Positions 25,700 to 35,700 of a DNA stretch of 41,295 nucleotides are shown here, in pieces. Source of the stretch: Desulfobulbaceae bacterium (lineage in GTDB: Bacteria > Desulfobacterota > Desulfobulbia > Desulfobulbales > Desulfobulbaceae); NCBI GenBank assembly GCA_026987195.1, contig JALSNC010000135.1, forward strand, positions 1 through 41,295, given 5' to 3'. The translations under genes and the position numbers were made by a program. Under the pieces are notes generated by a model, which saw only the letters and a list, made by a program, of their open reading frames with translations, did no database searches and was not told the origin of the DNA. Numbering within the stretch: the stretch's first letter is position 1; each line of letters opens with the position of its first letter.

Positions 25700-28600
25700 G
25701 AATCGATCGGTTCTATGGTGATGACGGTGGGCTGTTGTGCTCTCCCGCCGCCGGAGGTTCGGGTTCTGCGTTGCCGGGCCGCCTGCAGCATGTCCCATTC
25801 CACGGGAATGATGATGATGGTCAGGAAGGTGGCCGTGCAGAGCCCGGTGACAAAGGTCGTTGCCATGGTGCCCCAGACCAGGGAATACTCGGGGATGCCG
25901 ATGGCCATGGGCAGCAGGCCCAGGGTGGTGGTCAGGGTGGTCAGGATGATGGGCCGCAGGCGGATATTGGTGCCGGCGACCACGGCCTCGCGCCTTCCCA
26001 GGCCCCGGGCAAAGGACTTGTTGATAAACTCGATGAGCACCAGGGAGTCATTGACCACGACCCCGGTCACCCCAACAATAGCCATGAACGAGTTAATAGT
26101 AAAGAGGGAACGGGAAAGAAAGGTGCCGTAGATCACTCCGGTCAGGGCGAAGATCACTGCCGAGATAATGATCAGGGGCTGGACATACGAGCTGAACTGG
26201 GTGGCCAGGATGAGGTAGATCAGCAGGAGGGCGATGAGAAAGGCATAGGTGAGCGAGGTATAGGAACGCCGGGTCGATTCGTATTCGCCGGCAAAGTTGA
26301 GGGCAACGCCGGGATAGTCTTCCTGGATGCGGGCAAAGTATCTTTTCACCCGGTTGACCACCATCTGGGACGAGACGCCGCTGCCCTCGCGGAGGTTGGC
26401 CTTGAGGGTCACGGCGCGCTGGCCCTGGAAACGGTGGAGAGAGCCCGGCTCCACGGTGAATTCCGGCCGGCAGACATCCTGCAGCCGCACCGGCCCCTCG
26501 GCATGTTCGATGACCGGTGTGGTCAGGGCCCGGGCAAAGGGGAAGGTTCCCGGGCTCTGTATCCGCACCTTGAGGTCGATCTCCTCGTCCTGCAGCCGGT
26601 ACTTGCCCACCACCTGGCCGTTGAGTACCGAACCGGCGACCAGTGCCACCTGGCGCGGGCTGAGACCGTATTCGGCAACCCGTTGCCGCAGGATGCGGAA
26701 ACGGAGGACCCGTCCGGGCTGACCCTGGTCATCCTGCAGGTCGATCAGGGCCGGCCCCAGGGCTGGATCGTTGCGCAGAAAATCCTTGAGACGCGCGGCA
26801 AGTCCCTGGACCAGGTTCAGCCGTTTCCCCAGGACCCGAATGTTGAGATCCTTGCCCGCGGGCGGCCCGTCCTTTTCCGGCCGGATGCGCAGCGAGAATC
26901 CCGAGTCCGCGAAGTGGGCCAGCCTGCGGCGCATGGTCTCCAGATGGTGGAGGATGTCGTTTTCCGGCGCATCCTCGAACCTGCGTTCCCTGATCGCCGG
27001 CAGGGTCACCACCACATGCCCCCTGTTGCTGCCCCACACCGGCATGTAGTCCTCGTTGAGGTAGAATCCGGCCACGCCCTGGGCCGAGGTCGCCATGCCC
27101 GGGCCATCGGCCATGACCTCGGCGGCGATCTTCCGTACCAGGGCATGGGTCCGTTCGATGGGGGTGCCCACGGGTCCGTCCAGTTCCACGTAGTAGATGG
27201 AGTAGTCGTCCGGGAAGAAGGTGACCCGGATCAGGTTCTTTCTGCCGGTGAGCGAGAGCGCCGCGATCACCAGGGCGACAACAAAGGCCAGACCGAGGAT
27301 GGTCAGGGTGGGCAGCCGGTGGCGGAGGACGAGTTGCAGCAGCCGGTTGAAGAAGCGGCGGTTGAAGGCCATGAACCAGGTGTCCTCGATCACGAAACTG
27401 TGGCTGCCGACGCTGATCCGGTAGTGGCGGCCGCGCTGCATGGCCTGCTGCCGGGCCGGCCCGAAGTCCAGGTAGTGGATGGGCAGGATGAGAAGGCACT
27501 CGAAGAGCGATGCGGCCAGGGCATAGGAGACGGCCTTGGGGATGATGGCAAAGAATTCGCCGATGGAGCCGGTCATTATCAGCATGGGCAGGAAGGCGGC
27601 GATGGTGGTGAGGGTGGCCGAGATCACCGGCAGCATCACCTCGGCTGCGCCCTCGATGACCGCGCTCCTGCGGTCGCGGCCGGCCTGGATGTGGCGGTAG
27701 ATGTTCTCCACCACCACGATGGCGTCGTCAACGATGATGCCGGAGACCAGGACAAAGGAGAAGAGCGACAGCTCGTTGATGGAGTTGCCGGTCATGTACA
27801 TGATGGCCATGGTGACCAGGAAGGCGAAAGGGATGCCCACCGTGGTCAGGGCGGCATTGCGAAATCCCATCACCGCCCAGATCAGGATCGAGACCAGGAT
27901 GACTCCCAGCAGCAGGTTGAAGCCCAGTACCCGCATGGAATCGCGGATCTTGACCGTGGAATCCTGGGTCAGCACCAGCTCGACGTTTTCGTCCCGGTAG
28001 CGGTCCCGGTTGGCGGCCACGATCCTGCGGGCCGCGTCGGCAATGGCGATGGCGTTGCCCTGGCGGGTCTTGATGAGCTGCAGGCTCACGCAGTCGCGGC
28101 CGTTGACCGATGACATGACAATGGGCTGGCGATGGGAGAGATAGCTGTCCGCGGCGATGTCACCGATGCGGACAAAGGAGCCGTCGCTGTCGGTACGGAC
28201 AATGGTCGCCATGACCTGCTGCCGGCTGCGGAACCGTTCATCCACCCGCAGCATGAACTCGCCGCCGCCGGTGGTGTAGTCCCCGGCCGGAACGATGACG
28301 TTGGCCTCCTGCAGGGCCCTGGTCGCCTGGGCAAAGGTGATGCCCAGCTCCGCCATCCGCTCCGGATCGAGGACCACGTGGAACTCGCGCACGTATTCGC
28401 CGACCAGTTTGACCTCCTTGAGGCCGGGGATCTGCTCCAGGCGGGTCTTGAGATCCTCGGCGATGAGCGTCAGGGCGCGGTTGGAGCGGTCGCCCACCAC
28501 GTTGACGGTGATGGCCGGAAACCAGTCGTTGACATCGAGTTCGTTGAACCTGGGCGGATCGATGGCAGGCGGCAGGTCGCGCAGGATCCCCTGGACCCGG

Positions 28601-28932
28601 AAGCGGAGCTCGTCATACCCCAGCTGGTAATCGGTGTCGTCGATGAACTTGACCAGGATCGAGGAACGTTCCCGGTAGGAGTTGGAGAGGATATACTCGA
28701 CGTTGTCCAGGTCCTCCAGCGCCTCCTCGATCCTGCTGGTGATCAGGGCCTCCACGTCCCCGGGCGAGGCACCGGGATAGAAGGTATCGATCAGGACCTT
28801 GCCGAAGTGGATGTTGGGATAGCGCTCCACCGGCGAGCGCACCAGGGCCCAGGCGCCGATGACCATGAGGATGACAAAGACCAGGTTCAGCAGAACACGC
28901 TGGCCGAGGGTGAAACGGAGAAAGGGAGTCAC
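25696..28932 (-). CDS. RND-family efflux permease
   Basis: This 1078-residue protein has the RND layout: one N-terminal helix (VLLNLVFVILMVIGAWAL), a large periplasmic porter half, six helices, and then a duplicate of the same. The proton-relay region GIIVDDAIVVVENI with two Asp residues is intact. The first periplasmic domain begins with VERYPNIHFGKVLI, as in AcrB/MexB-like pumps. Substrate class (multidrug or other) is not visible; no metal-site residues were seen. The start is GTG with AAGG five bases upstream. The gene follows its adaptor by six bases. Confidence 0.9.
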   Translation of the reverse strand: MTPFLRFTLGQRVLLNLVFVILMVIGAWALVRSPVERYPNIHFGKVLIDTFYPGASPGDVEALITSRIEEALEDLDNVEYILSNSYRERSSILVKFIDDTDYQLGYDELRFRVQGILRDLPPAIDPPRFNELDVNDWFPAITVNVVGDRSNRALTLIAEDLKTRLEQIPGLKEVKLVGEYVREFHVVLDPERMAELGITFAQATRALQEANVIVPAGDYTTGGGEFMLRVDERFRSRQQVMATIVRTDSDGSFVRIGDIAADSYLSHRQPIVMSSVNGRDCVSLQLIKTRQGNAIAIADAARRIVAANRDRYRDENVELVLTQDSTVKIRDSMRVLGFNLLLGVILVSILIWAVMGFRNAALTTVGIPFAFLVTMAIMYMTGNSINELSLFSFVLVSGIIVDDAIVVVENIYRHIQAGRDRRSAVIEGAAEVMLPVISATLTTIAAFLPMLIMTGSIGEFFAIIPKAVSYALAASLFECLLILPIHYLDFGPARQQAMQRGRHYRISVGSHSFVIEDTWFMAFNRRFFNRLLQLVLRHRLPTLTILGLAFVVALVIAALSLTGRKNLIRVTFFPDDYSIYYVELDGPVGTPIERTHALVRKIAAEVMADGPGMATSAQGVAGFYLNEDYMPVWGSNRGHVVVTLPAIRERRFEDAPENDILHHLETMRRRLAHFADSGFSLRIRPEKDGPPAGKDLNIRVLGKRLNLVQGLAARLKDFLRNDPALGPALIDLQDDQGQPGRVLRFRILRQRVAEYGLSPRQVALVAGSVLNGQVVGKYRLQDEEIDLKVRIQSPGTFPFARALTTPVIEHAEGPVRLQDVCRPEFTVEPGSLHRFQGQRAVTLKANLREGSGVSSQMVVNRVKRYFARIQEDYPGVALNFAGEYESTRRSYTSLTYAFLIALLLIYLILATQFSSYVQPLIIISAVIFALTGVIYGTFLSRSLFTINSFMAIVGVTGVVVNDSLVLIEFINKSFARGLGRREAVVAGTNIRLRPIILTTLTTTLGLLPMAIGIPEYSLVWGTMATTFVTGLCTATFLTIIIIPVEWDMLQAARQRRTRTSGGGRAQQPTVITIEPIDS

Positions 28933-28938
28933 CGTACC

Positions 28939-29961
28939 TTACCTGGGATGGCCGGGAGAGGGCAGGAGGAAGATATCACCGGCAGTGATCTCGGGCGAGA
29001 TGATACGCAGCCACCTGCCCTTGTCACCGGCGGGCGGCGGCGCCGGCCCCAGAACAATAATCCGGACCTGGGAACCGTCAGGCCTGGTGAGCCAGTTCTC
29101 CTCATAGCGCTCCCTGACGGCTGCCGCCGGAACCCGGAGGGCGTGCATGGGGTCCTCCATGGTCAGGCGGACCACGACCCGCAGACCGCCCTGTTGCCGG
29201 GGCAGCCGGGCAAGGGTCTCCCGGTCGACGAGGAGGTCCAGCCGCACCTTGCGGGTGGCCGGGTCGAACCCGGGCGAGATACGGTAGAGGGTGGCCGTAC
29301 CCGGGAGCCCCTGGTCCGGGAACTCCAGGCGGATGGGCTTTTCCTCCCGCAGTCGGGCCAGTTCCGGCGCCGTGACGGCAAGCGGCACGATGAGGCCGGT
29401 ATAGTCGCCGCACCTGGCAAGGGGCGTGCCGGCAGTGACCCACTGGCCGGGCTCCAGGTTTCTGCGTATGACCAGCCAGCCGGCCGGTGCCGGCACCGCG
29501 TGCCGGGCCAGGGTCTCCTCGAGCCTGCGCCGTTTGGAGGCGAGCTGGTCCAGCTTGAGCCGTGTCTGGTCACGTTTGAGTTCAAGCTGGTCGAGGCGGG
29601 CCTGGGACGAGGCCCGGTCGGTGAGCAGTTTGCGGGCCCGCCGGACTTCACGCTCTTCGTAACGGAGCTGGCGGCGGGCCTGCCTGCGGGCGATGGCATT
29701 GGCCTCCAGTTCGAGGCGGATGAAGGTGGGATCGATACGGGCAAAGACGCCGTCCGCCGGCACCGGCTGGCCCACATCGGCCCGGACCTCCAGGCAGCGG
29801 CCGGAAACCTCGCTGACAATGTCCATGCTGGCGCGGGCGCGGGTGAATCCGGTCAGCCGGATGAGGCTCTCGGACGGCAGTGCCGTGCAGGTGGAGTCGG
29901 CGTGAAGCGGCAGGGGCAGGAACAGCAGGGCGATGACAACGGCAAACAACCTGTATGTCAT
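28939..29961 (-). CDS. RND efflux periplasmic adaptor (HlyD/MFP family)
   Basis: This 340-residue protein has a signal peptide (MTYRLFAVVIALLFLPLPLHA). It then shows the first lipoyl half (SEVSGRCLEVRADVGQPVPADG), an Arg/Leu-rich coiled-coil hairpin at about 75-150, the second lipoyl half (PAPAGWLVIRRNLEPGQWVTAGTPL) and a beta-barrel region. It should bridge the following permease to an outer-membrane channel. No TolC-family gene adjoins; the one at 21010 is the nearest candidate. The ribosome-binding site is weak. A short CCTGNNN-type heptad stretch lies about 60-80 bases upstream of its start. Confidence 0.87.
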   Translation of the reverse strand: MTYRLFAVVIALLFLPLPLHADSTCTALPSESLIRLTGFTRARASMDIVSEVSGRCLEVRADVGQPVPADGVFARIDPTFIRLELEANAIARRQARRQLRYEEREVRRARKLLTDRASSQARLDQLELKRDQTRLKLDQLASKRRRLEETLARHAVPAPAGWLVIRRNLEPGQWVTAGTPLARCGDYTGLIVPLAVTAPELARLREEKPIRLEFPDQGLPGTATLYRISPGFDPATRKVRLDLLVDRETLARLPRQQGGLRVVVRLTMEDPMHALRVPAAAVRERYEENWLTRPDGSQVRIIVLGPAPPPAGDKGRWLRIISPEITAGDIFLLPSPGHPR

Positions 29962-30019
29962 GGCAGGGGAGGGATCATTGCGCAGCTTCGATAGTGTTGT
30001 TTCTTTATGGCTGCGGCCG

Positions 30020-30040
30020 GATCAGGGGCCAGGGATCGGG
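30020..30040 (-). repeat. Short heptad-repeat remnant (CCTGNNN type)
   Basis: On the + strand the bases read GATCAGG, GGCCAGG, GATCGGG. These are three consecutive 7-base units of the NNNCAGG pattern, with one deviation. They match units of the larger arrays at 31858-31913 and 32669-32731. The stretch sits in the 141-bp gap between the transglycosylase and adaptor genes, in the same orientation relative to the downstream gene as the larger arrays. The gap shows no convincing promoter. Confidence 0.45.
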
Positions 30041-30102
30041 AATCGTCACAGGGTAGTAGTTCACCGGTTGCGGCGATGCGGGCGACCTGCGGAGATGCCG
30101 GC

Positions 30103-31836
30103 CTAGCCCTTCTTTATCGCCAGTTTCTTCCCGGGGTGGATCATGTTGTTCCGCAGGTTGTTCCAGCGGCGGATATCCCGGGCCGAAACCCGGAATTTTC
30201 TGGCAATGGTCCAGAGCGAATCACCGGTACGTACCCGATACCAGGTCACCCGGGTCCGGCTGCCGGTTTGTCCGGCGGGCCGGTACTTTTTCGTTGCATT
30301 GAGCACCGGCAGAGCGGGATCATCAGCCCGGGCCGTCTGCAGAGAGCCGCCGCGGGCGCTGCCATCGTCCAGGTAGAGCGCAAGCTGTTCCCCGGCCCGT
30401 ATCCGCCGCACGTCGGTGATATTGTTCCACTGCATGATGATGTGGACCGGCACGTTGTACTGTTTCGAGATCCGGGACAGGGTCTCGCCCCGCCTGATCC
30501 GGTGCAGGATCAGCCTGCCGTCCCGGCCGGCCCGGGCGAAACGCGTGTCCGGGGTCTCCCCCTCCCTGAGCAGGATGTACTTGGTGGTCCTGTACGGGAT
30601 CCGCAGCCGCTGTCCCTTGCGCAGCCTGGAGCTGTGCAGGTTGTTGGCCTTGAGCAGGGTGGTCTTGTTGAGGCCGTAGAGCCTGCAGATCCGGGTCAGG
30701 GTCTCGTTTCTGCGGACAGTGTGGGTCTTGTAGCCGGTGGTGATCACCGGGTGGAGGCGGGACATGTTCCTGGCCACCAGTTGTGCGGAGCCATGGGGGA
30801 TCTTCAAGCGGTAGCCGTCCCTGCGCGGCGGCGTCAGGTTCCTGCGCAGCTCGTTGTTGAGGCGGCGTATCTCCTTCACCGAGGTGCCGGCGGCCACGGC
30901 CACGGCCGCGAGATCGGTGCGCGGCGGCACCTTGACCATCTCGTAGCGGACCGGATCCTGGTATTCGACATCGGTGAACCCGTACTTTTCCGGGTTGCGG
31001 GCGATCATGATGGCGGCGATCAGCTTGGGCACGTAACGCTTGGTCTCCAGGCGCAGGTAGCGGTGTCGGGCCAGTTGCCAGAAGTCCCTGGTGCGGTAGC
31101 GCTTGATGGCCCGGCGGATCTTGCCCTCACCGGCATTGTAGGCGGCAACCGCCAGGTACCAGTCGTTGAATTCGTTGTAGAGACTGGAGAGATAGGCCAC
31201 CGCGGCCCGGGTGGCCTTTTCCGGCTCCCGCCGCTCATCGACCCAGGAGTCGATGCGCAGGCCATAGTTGCGGCCCGTGCCCCGGATGAACTGCCAGAGC
31301 CCGGCGGCGTGTGCCCGGGAATAGGCCGATGGATTGAACCCGGATTCGATCATGGCCAGGTAGGCCAGGTCGGCGGGCAGGCCCGCCTGTTGCAGCTCAC
31401 GGCGGATGAGCGGCAGGTAGCGGGTGGAGCGGGCCAGCCAGCGTCTGAAGTACTTGCGCTGCCGGCCCTGGAACAGGTTGAGATAGAACTCCACCTGCCT
31501 GTTGACCACCACCGGAAAATCGTAGGTGACCTCCGGGGCCCGGGATTCCTGTACCTTGCTGCCATCCTCCCAGTCGCCGAGCTGGTTGAGGGCGGCCAGC
31601 TCGTCCTCCAGTACCTCTTCCGGCTCCACGGTCACATACTGGCTATCCTCGTCGGTGGCACTGTCGATGTCGGCCTCCATGGCGCCCGGAGCAGTGGCAA
31701 TGGTGTTCCGGCCCAGGGGGGAACAACCGGTTGCGGCAAAGAGGAGCAGACAGAGCAGACAGAGAATCGTCCGGCCTGAGGGACCCGCCAGGGTGACAGG
31801 CTGGAGACGGGTGGGAGATGGTTCGAGTGGGCTCAT
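30103..31836 (-). CDS. mltD: MltD-like membrane-bound lytic transglycosylase with LysM domains
   Basis: This 577-residue lipoprotein has the lipobox LFAATGC (Cys38). An SLT catalytic domain spans about 145-260, with Glu164 in MIESGFNP as catalytic acid, followed by AAGLWQFI and VAAYNAGEGKI. The C-terminal half has three clear LysM repeats (THTVRRNETLTRI, HRIRRGETLSRI and YRVRTGDSLWTI starts) and a weaker fourth before them. It cleaves murein glycan strands with 1,6-anhydro product formation in the periplasm. Overall layout and length match MltD. It is divergent from a class A PBP, with a repeat-filled intergenic region between. Its start codon lies 22 bases from a heptad array. Confidence 0.88.
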   Translation of the reverse strand: MSPLEPSPTRLQPVTLAGPSGRTILCLLCLLLFAATGCSPLGRNTIATAPGAMEADIDSATDEDSQYVTVEPEEVLEDELAALNQLGDWEDGSKVQESRAPEVTYDFPVVVNRQVEFYLNLFQGRQRKYFRRWLARSTRYLPLIRRELQQAGLPADLAYLAMIESGFNPSAYSRAHAAGLWQFIRGTGRNYGLRIDSWVDERREPEKATRAAVAYLSSLYNEFNDWYLAVAAYNAGEGKIRRAIKRYRTRDFWQLARHRYLRLETKRYVPKLIAAIMIARNPEKYGFTDVEYQDPVRYEMVKVPPRTDLAAVAVAAGTSVKEIRRLNNELRRNLTPPRRDGYRLKIPHGSAQLVARNMSRLHPVITTGYKTHTVRRNETLTRICRLYGLNKTTLLKANNLHSSRLRKGQRLRIPYRTTKYILLREGETPDTRFARAGRDGRLILHRIRRGETLSRISKQYNVPVHIIMQWNNITDVRRIRAGEQLALYLDDGSARGGSLQTARADDPALPVLNATKKYRPAGQTGSRTRVTWYRVRTGDSLWTIARKFRVSARDIRRWNNLRNNMIHPGKKLAIKKG

Positions 31837-31857
31837 GGACGGTATTTTTTCTCAGAA

Positions 31858-32049
31858 AATCAGGGGCCAGGGGTCAGGTTCCAGGTGCCAGGTTCCAGGT
31901 TTCAGGGGCCAGGTGCCGGGGGGCTTCGTGCCGGCTTTGGCGGAAAGATGAGGGTTGGCTTCCCGGCGGTGCAGGCGATGTGCTCCGCCTCACCCCCGTT
32001 GCATCGCTCTGCGGTGCAACGGATATGCCCTCTGCCTGATTTTCATCGG
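31858..32049 (-). repeat. Inverted repeat copy 1 with eight-unit CCTGNNN array, leader side of mltD
   Basis: Read on the minus strand, this stretch starts CGATGAAAATCAGGCAGAGGG and continues with TTGCACCGCAGAGCGATGCAA. Later shared blocks include CGCCGGGA, CTTTCCGCCAAAGCCGG and CACGAAG. It ends in eight 7-base units of CCTGNNN at 31858-31913. Every block recurs in the same order on the plus strand at 32487-32731, apart from point changes and a longer middle section there. The 3' end is 22 bases from the mltD start. A small hairpin around the CCGC-AGA-GCGG core is kept in both copies. Confidence 0.75.
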
Positions 32050-32219
32050 TTGTCGTGCCCGCACCTGCGGGCATGAAGGTTTGTCCGGAAATCGTTGCGA
32101 GCGATAACTTTTTCGTAATTTGCCTGTATTTTCAGGTCGCTACGGAGATTTACCCATGCAACTTGTTATTATCACAAGGTTTCTAACATTAAAGTCCGCC
32201 TTTGTACAATAAAAAATGC

Positions 32220-32235
32220 AACTTTCCGGAAAGTT
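32220..32235. promoter_or_regulatory. Perfect 16-bp palindrome, possible operator
   Basis: AACTTTCCGGAAAGTT is self-complementary over all 16 bases and lies in the AT-rich centre of the divergent promoter region of the two murein genes. The preceding ATGCAACTT is repeated exactly 60 bases upstream. A dimeric regulator could bind here, but none is encoded nearby, and a fold-back of this size can also occur by chance. Confidence 0.3.
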
Positions 32236-32433
32236 TTGTCATCGGGACGTGGTATCGGGCTCTTGTGGAAATGCCGCGGATGGAGGGCACCGCAGACGGA
32301 TCGGGGGAGATACCGCACGGATCAGCGCCGGCAGTGCCGGAAACAAAGAGCATACGCAGGCTGATGGGGGCGGAATAGGGAAAAATCTCCGGGTGTCGGG
32401 AAAAACCTCCTGCTGCAGGGAGTGAAAAAGGCT

Positions 32434-32461
32434 TGCAGTTCCCCTGAAATTATTTATAAAC
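32434..32461 (+). promoter_or_regulatory. Sigma-70-like promoter candidate for the PBP gene
   Basis: TTGCAG at 32434-32439 and TATAAC at 32456-32461 are separated by 16 bases. The -10 box matches five of six consensus positions and the -35 four of six. Transcripts from here would carry the whole right repeat copy (32487-32731) as a leader before the ATG at 32746. Confidence 0.4.
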
Positions 32462-32486
32462 CATCATGCCTGCCTGTGAGTAGAGC

Positions 32487-32731
32487 AAACGATGAACATC
32501 AGACAGAGGGCGTAGTGCACCGCAGAGCGGTGCAATGAGGGAGGGTAAGGCGCGGCAGGGCGCTTTGCATCCGTGCGGCTCGCCTGCATCGCCGGGAGCC
32601 TATTCTTCTTCACCTTTCTGCCAAAGGCGGCACGAAGACCCCCGGCCCCCGGTCCCCGGCCCCCGGAACCTGACACCTGGAACCTGGAACCTGGAACCTG
32701 ACACCTGTCCCCTGTCCCCTGTCCCCTGTCA
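32487..32731 (+). repeat. Inverted repeat copy 2 with nine-unit CCTGNNN array, leader side of the PBP gene
   Basis: The shared blocks are CGATGAACATCAGACAGAGGG, GTGCACCGCAGAGCGGTGCAA, CTGCATCGCCGGGA and GCCAAAGGCGGCACGAAG. They appear in the same order as in the mltD-side copy. The array at 32669-32731 is exactly nine 7-base units: CCTGACA, CCTGGAA three times, CCTGACA, CCTGTCC three times and CCTGTCA. The array ends 14 bases before the PBP start codon. The CACCGC-AGA-GCGGTG hairpin pairs perfectly here. The longer middle section (about 32534-32572) is absent from or different in the other copy. Confidence 0.75.
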
Positions 32732-32745
32732 CCCCGGCCGTATCC

Positions 32746-35700
32746 ATGCTTCGCTTTCTGAAATACCTCGTCATCACCTCTGCCTTTCTTGCCATCCTCG
32801 CCCTTGCCGGCGCCGGTACGGCCCTCTATTACATGGTGGTGGTCAACCCCGGTCCCGAGATCGAGGAATCCAATATCGAGAAGATTCTCGGCCGCGAGAG
32901 CCCGGTATTCTACCGGGACGGTCAGGAGAAGATAGGTGTCCTCTTTCAGGGGGTGCATCGCCAGTACCTGACCTATGACCAGATTCCCCGTGACTTCGTC
33001 AACGCCATTGTCGCGGCCGAGGATGACCAGTTCTTTCACCACCATGGTATCGATTTTCCCGGCATCGTCAGGGCCATGATCGCCAACATCAGGGCGGGCC
33101 GGGTGGTGCAGGGCGGCTCCACCATTACCCAGCAGACGGCCAAGAATCTGTTCAAGCGCGAATCCCGCAGCTACCGGGCCAAGCTCAAGGAGCTGCTCTA
33201 TGCCCTGCGCCTGGAATACCGCTACCCCAAGGAAAAGATCCTCGAGTTCTACAGCAACCAGTTCTTTGTTTCCGGTAACGGTCACGGCCTCGGGGTCGCG
33301 GCCAGGTACTATTTCGACAAGGATCCCGAAGACCTGACCCTGGTGGAGTGTGCCTTCATCGCCGGCAGCGTCAAGCGGCCCAATTATTACAACCCGTTCA
33401 CCAAGAGGAACAGGAACCGGCCCGAGGTGGTGCGCAAGCGCGCCAGGGAACGGGTCACCTACGTGCTGGGCAAGATGCTCAAGAACGGCATGATCAGCCA
33501 GTCGCGGTACCAGGAGGCCATGACAACGGACCTTGTCTTCAGGCAGGGGCGGATGGCCTTTGCCCTCAACACGGTCATGGATCTGGTCAAGGATGATCTC
33601 GCCAGCCCTGCCATCGCTGATGCCCTGGAGGAGCACGGTATCTCCAATGTCTCCACCTCGGGGGTGCGGATCATCACCTCCGTGGACCATGATCTGCAGC
33701 AGAGTGCCCTCTATGCCCTGCGCCGGGATCTCTCCCGCCTCGATGTCCGCCTGCGCGGTTATGAGCGTGACCAGGTGCAGAAGGAATACGCGGCCCTCAC
33801 CTACTCCGGGGATTCGGAGCTGGCACGGCGCAGTTTTCTCTTCGGCACCATTGCCGGCATTGAGGCTGATGCCAGGCAAGGGCCGCGGATCCGCGTGAAC
33901 CTGGGAGACAAGAGGCCGGTCGGGATCATCGACCGCCAGGGGCTGGAGCGGCTGGTCACGGCCCTGGCCAGGTACCGTGACCAGCGGTGGACCAGGGCAA
34001 GCGAAAAGGATGTCAGCTATCTCCTGCAGCAGCTCGCCGAGGGCGACCGGGTCTATGTCAGTGTCCGGGAACTCGATGCGGACGGGACCCCGAGCCTGGA
34101 CCTGGAACGGTTTCCCAGGGTCCAGGGCGCGGCCCTGGTGGTCAGGCAGGGCGCGATTCTCGCCATGGCCGGCGGCATGGAGAACCGCTACTTCAACCGG
34201 GCCATCGATGCCAGGCGGCTCATGGGCTCCACCTTCAAGCCCTTTCTGTTTGCCGCCGCCCTCCAGCTCGGCTGGAACACCACCGACCCCCTGGACAACC
34301 GGCGCAATGTCTTTGTCTTCATGGACCGGCCCTACTTCCCCCGTCCCGACCATCACAGCCCCTTTGCCTCTGTCTCCATGAGCTGGGCCGGGGTGACCTC
34401 GGAGAACGTGGCCGCGGTCTGGCTGCTCTATCATCTGGCCGATCAGCTCACGCCGCCCAGGCTGCGCGAGGTGGCCGCCCGGCTCGATATGGCACCGAGG
34501 ACCACGGAGGATGGTGAAGAGAGCTACAGCCGCTTCAAGGGCCGTATTCGCGACCGGTTCGGCATTGTCGTCAACCGGGACACCCTGCGCCAGGCCGCCT
34601 ATGACCGGGCCGTGCAGCTCCTGGAGGCGGATTTCCTGTTCGAGGACCGGGCCGGGGAGTACCGGGAGCTGCGGGATCTGCCCTTTGGCCTGCATTTTGA
34701 CCGTTTCATCGACGAGATCTCAGAACAACTGGAGCAAAAGGACCTCAAGAAGCGTGAGCGGCAGGAGCTTCTTTTCCGGCGTCGTCTCCTGCGGGCCAAT
34801 TTCCTGGCCCTGGAGCCGGTGCAGAGGGCCTTTTTCAGGATGCCGCTCTATTTCGACCAGTTGCGGCGTCATGAAGAGGACCTGTTTTCCTTTTTCAGGT
34901 CCTGGCATCCGCCGGACCGGCCACCGGGCGCCTTTTTCCGCGACGGCCAGGGGCGGGTCGTCTTCACCCTGGCCCGCCAGCCCGAGGATGACTGGTATCC
35001 CCTGGATGACAGGCGGCTGCTCGACCGGTTGCTGCAGATGGATCGCGATGAGCGGCAGCGGTTCTGGGGCCGGGTCCGTCTCGACGGGCTGCTCAGCGTG
35101 GATGCCTATGGTCAGGTCAATGCCCAGATGGCCCGCGAACTGGCCAGCCTGGCCGGGAAAAAGCCCTACAGCATGGAGGTGCTGGCCGAGGTGCGCGATT
35201 ACCGGGTCATGGTCGGCCTGCAGTACCTGGTGCGTCTGGCCAGGGAGACCGGGATCGGCAGTCGGCTTGAGCCTGTCCTCTCCTTTCCCCTGGGGTCCAA
35301 CGTCGTCACCCTGGCCGAGGCGGTCCGCATGTACGAGACCCTGGTGACCGGATTCCGAACTGACTCGCGGGCCAGCGCCGGCAATGGGGAGGCCGCCGGT
35401 GGAAGCAGCGGCAACAACGGCCGGCATGGCCTGGACATCATCGACCGCATCGAGGCCCCGGGCGGCCGGGTGGTCTATTCCCGGCAGGTGGCCGCCACCC
35501 GGGTCTTTGACCCCGGGACCTCGGCAGCCATCGCCAATGTCCTGCAGAACGTGGTCGAGTACGGCACCGGCCGACTCGCGACCAGCAGGGTACGGCTGCA
35601 CAGTGACGATCCGCAACGGGAGAAGGTCCTTGCCGGGCTCGACATCGCCCCGCCCCTGCTGGGCAAGACCGGCACCGCCAACCGGTTCCGCAATGCCGCC

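Larger units (their letters stand above)
32050..32486. other. Gene-free core of the divergent intergenic region
   Basis: No gene-like ORF is visible. Its first half is AT-rich. It holds a 7-bp hairpin at 32056-32073 (TGCCCGC/GCGGGCA), an exact direct repeat ATGCAACTT at 32156 and 32216, and a perfect 16-bp palindrome AACTTTCCGGAAAGTT at 32220-32235 that could be an operator. A promoter-like pair is at 32434-32461. No equally good minus-strand promoter was found. Confidence 0.55.

Noticed and set aside
25735-28113. 792-codon plus-strand frame opposite the RND permease gene
   Set aside because: Composition is Gly/Asp/His/Gln-rich without any motif; the minus-strand gene is an unmistakable RND protein.
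32669-32731. Heptad array considered as a CRISPR array
   Set aside because: The 7-base units are contiguous with no spacers, and no cas genes are present.
32464-34695. 743-codon minus-strand frame across the repeat and the PBP gene
   Set aside because: It begins inside the repeat region, shows no motifs, and overlaps a PBP with intact catalytic motifs.
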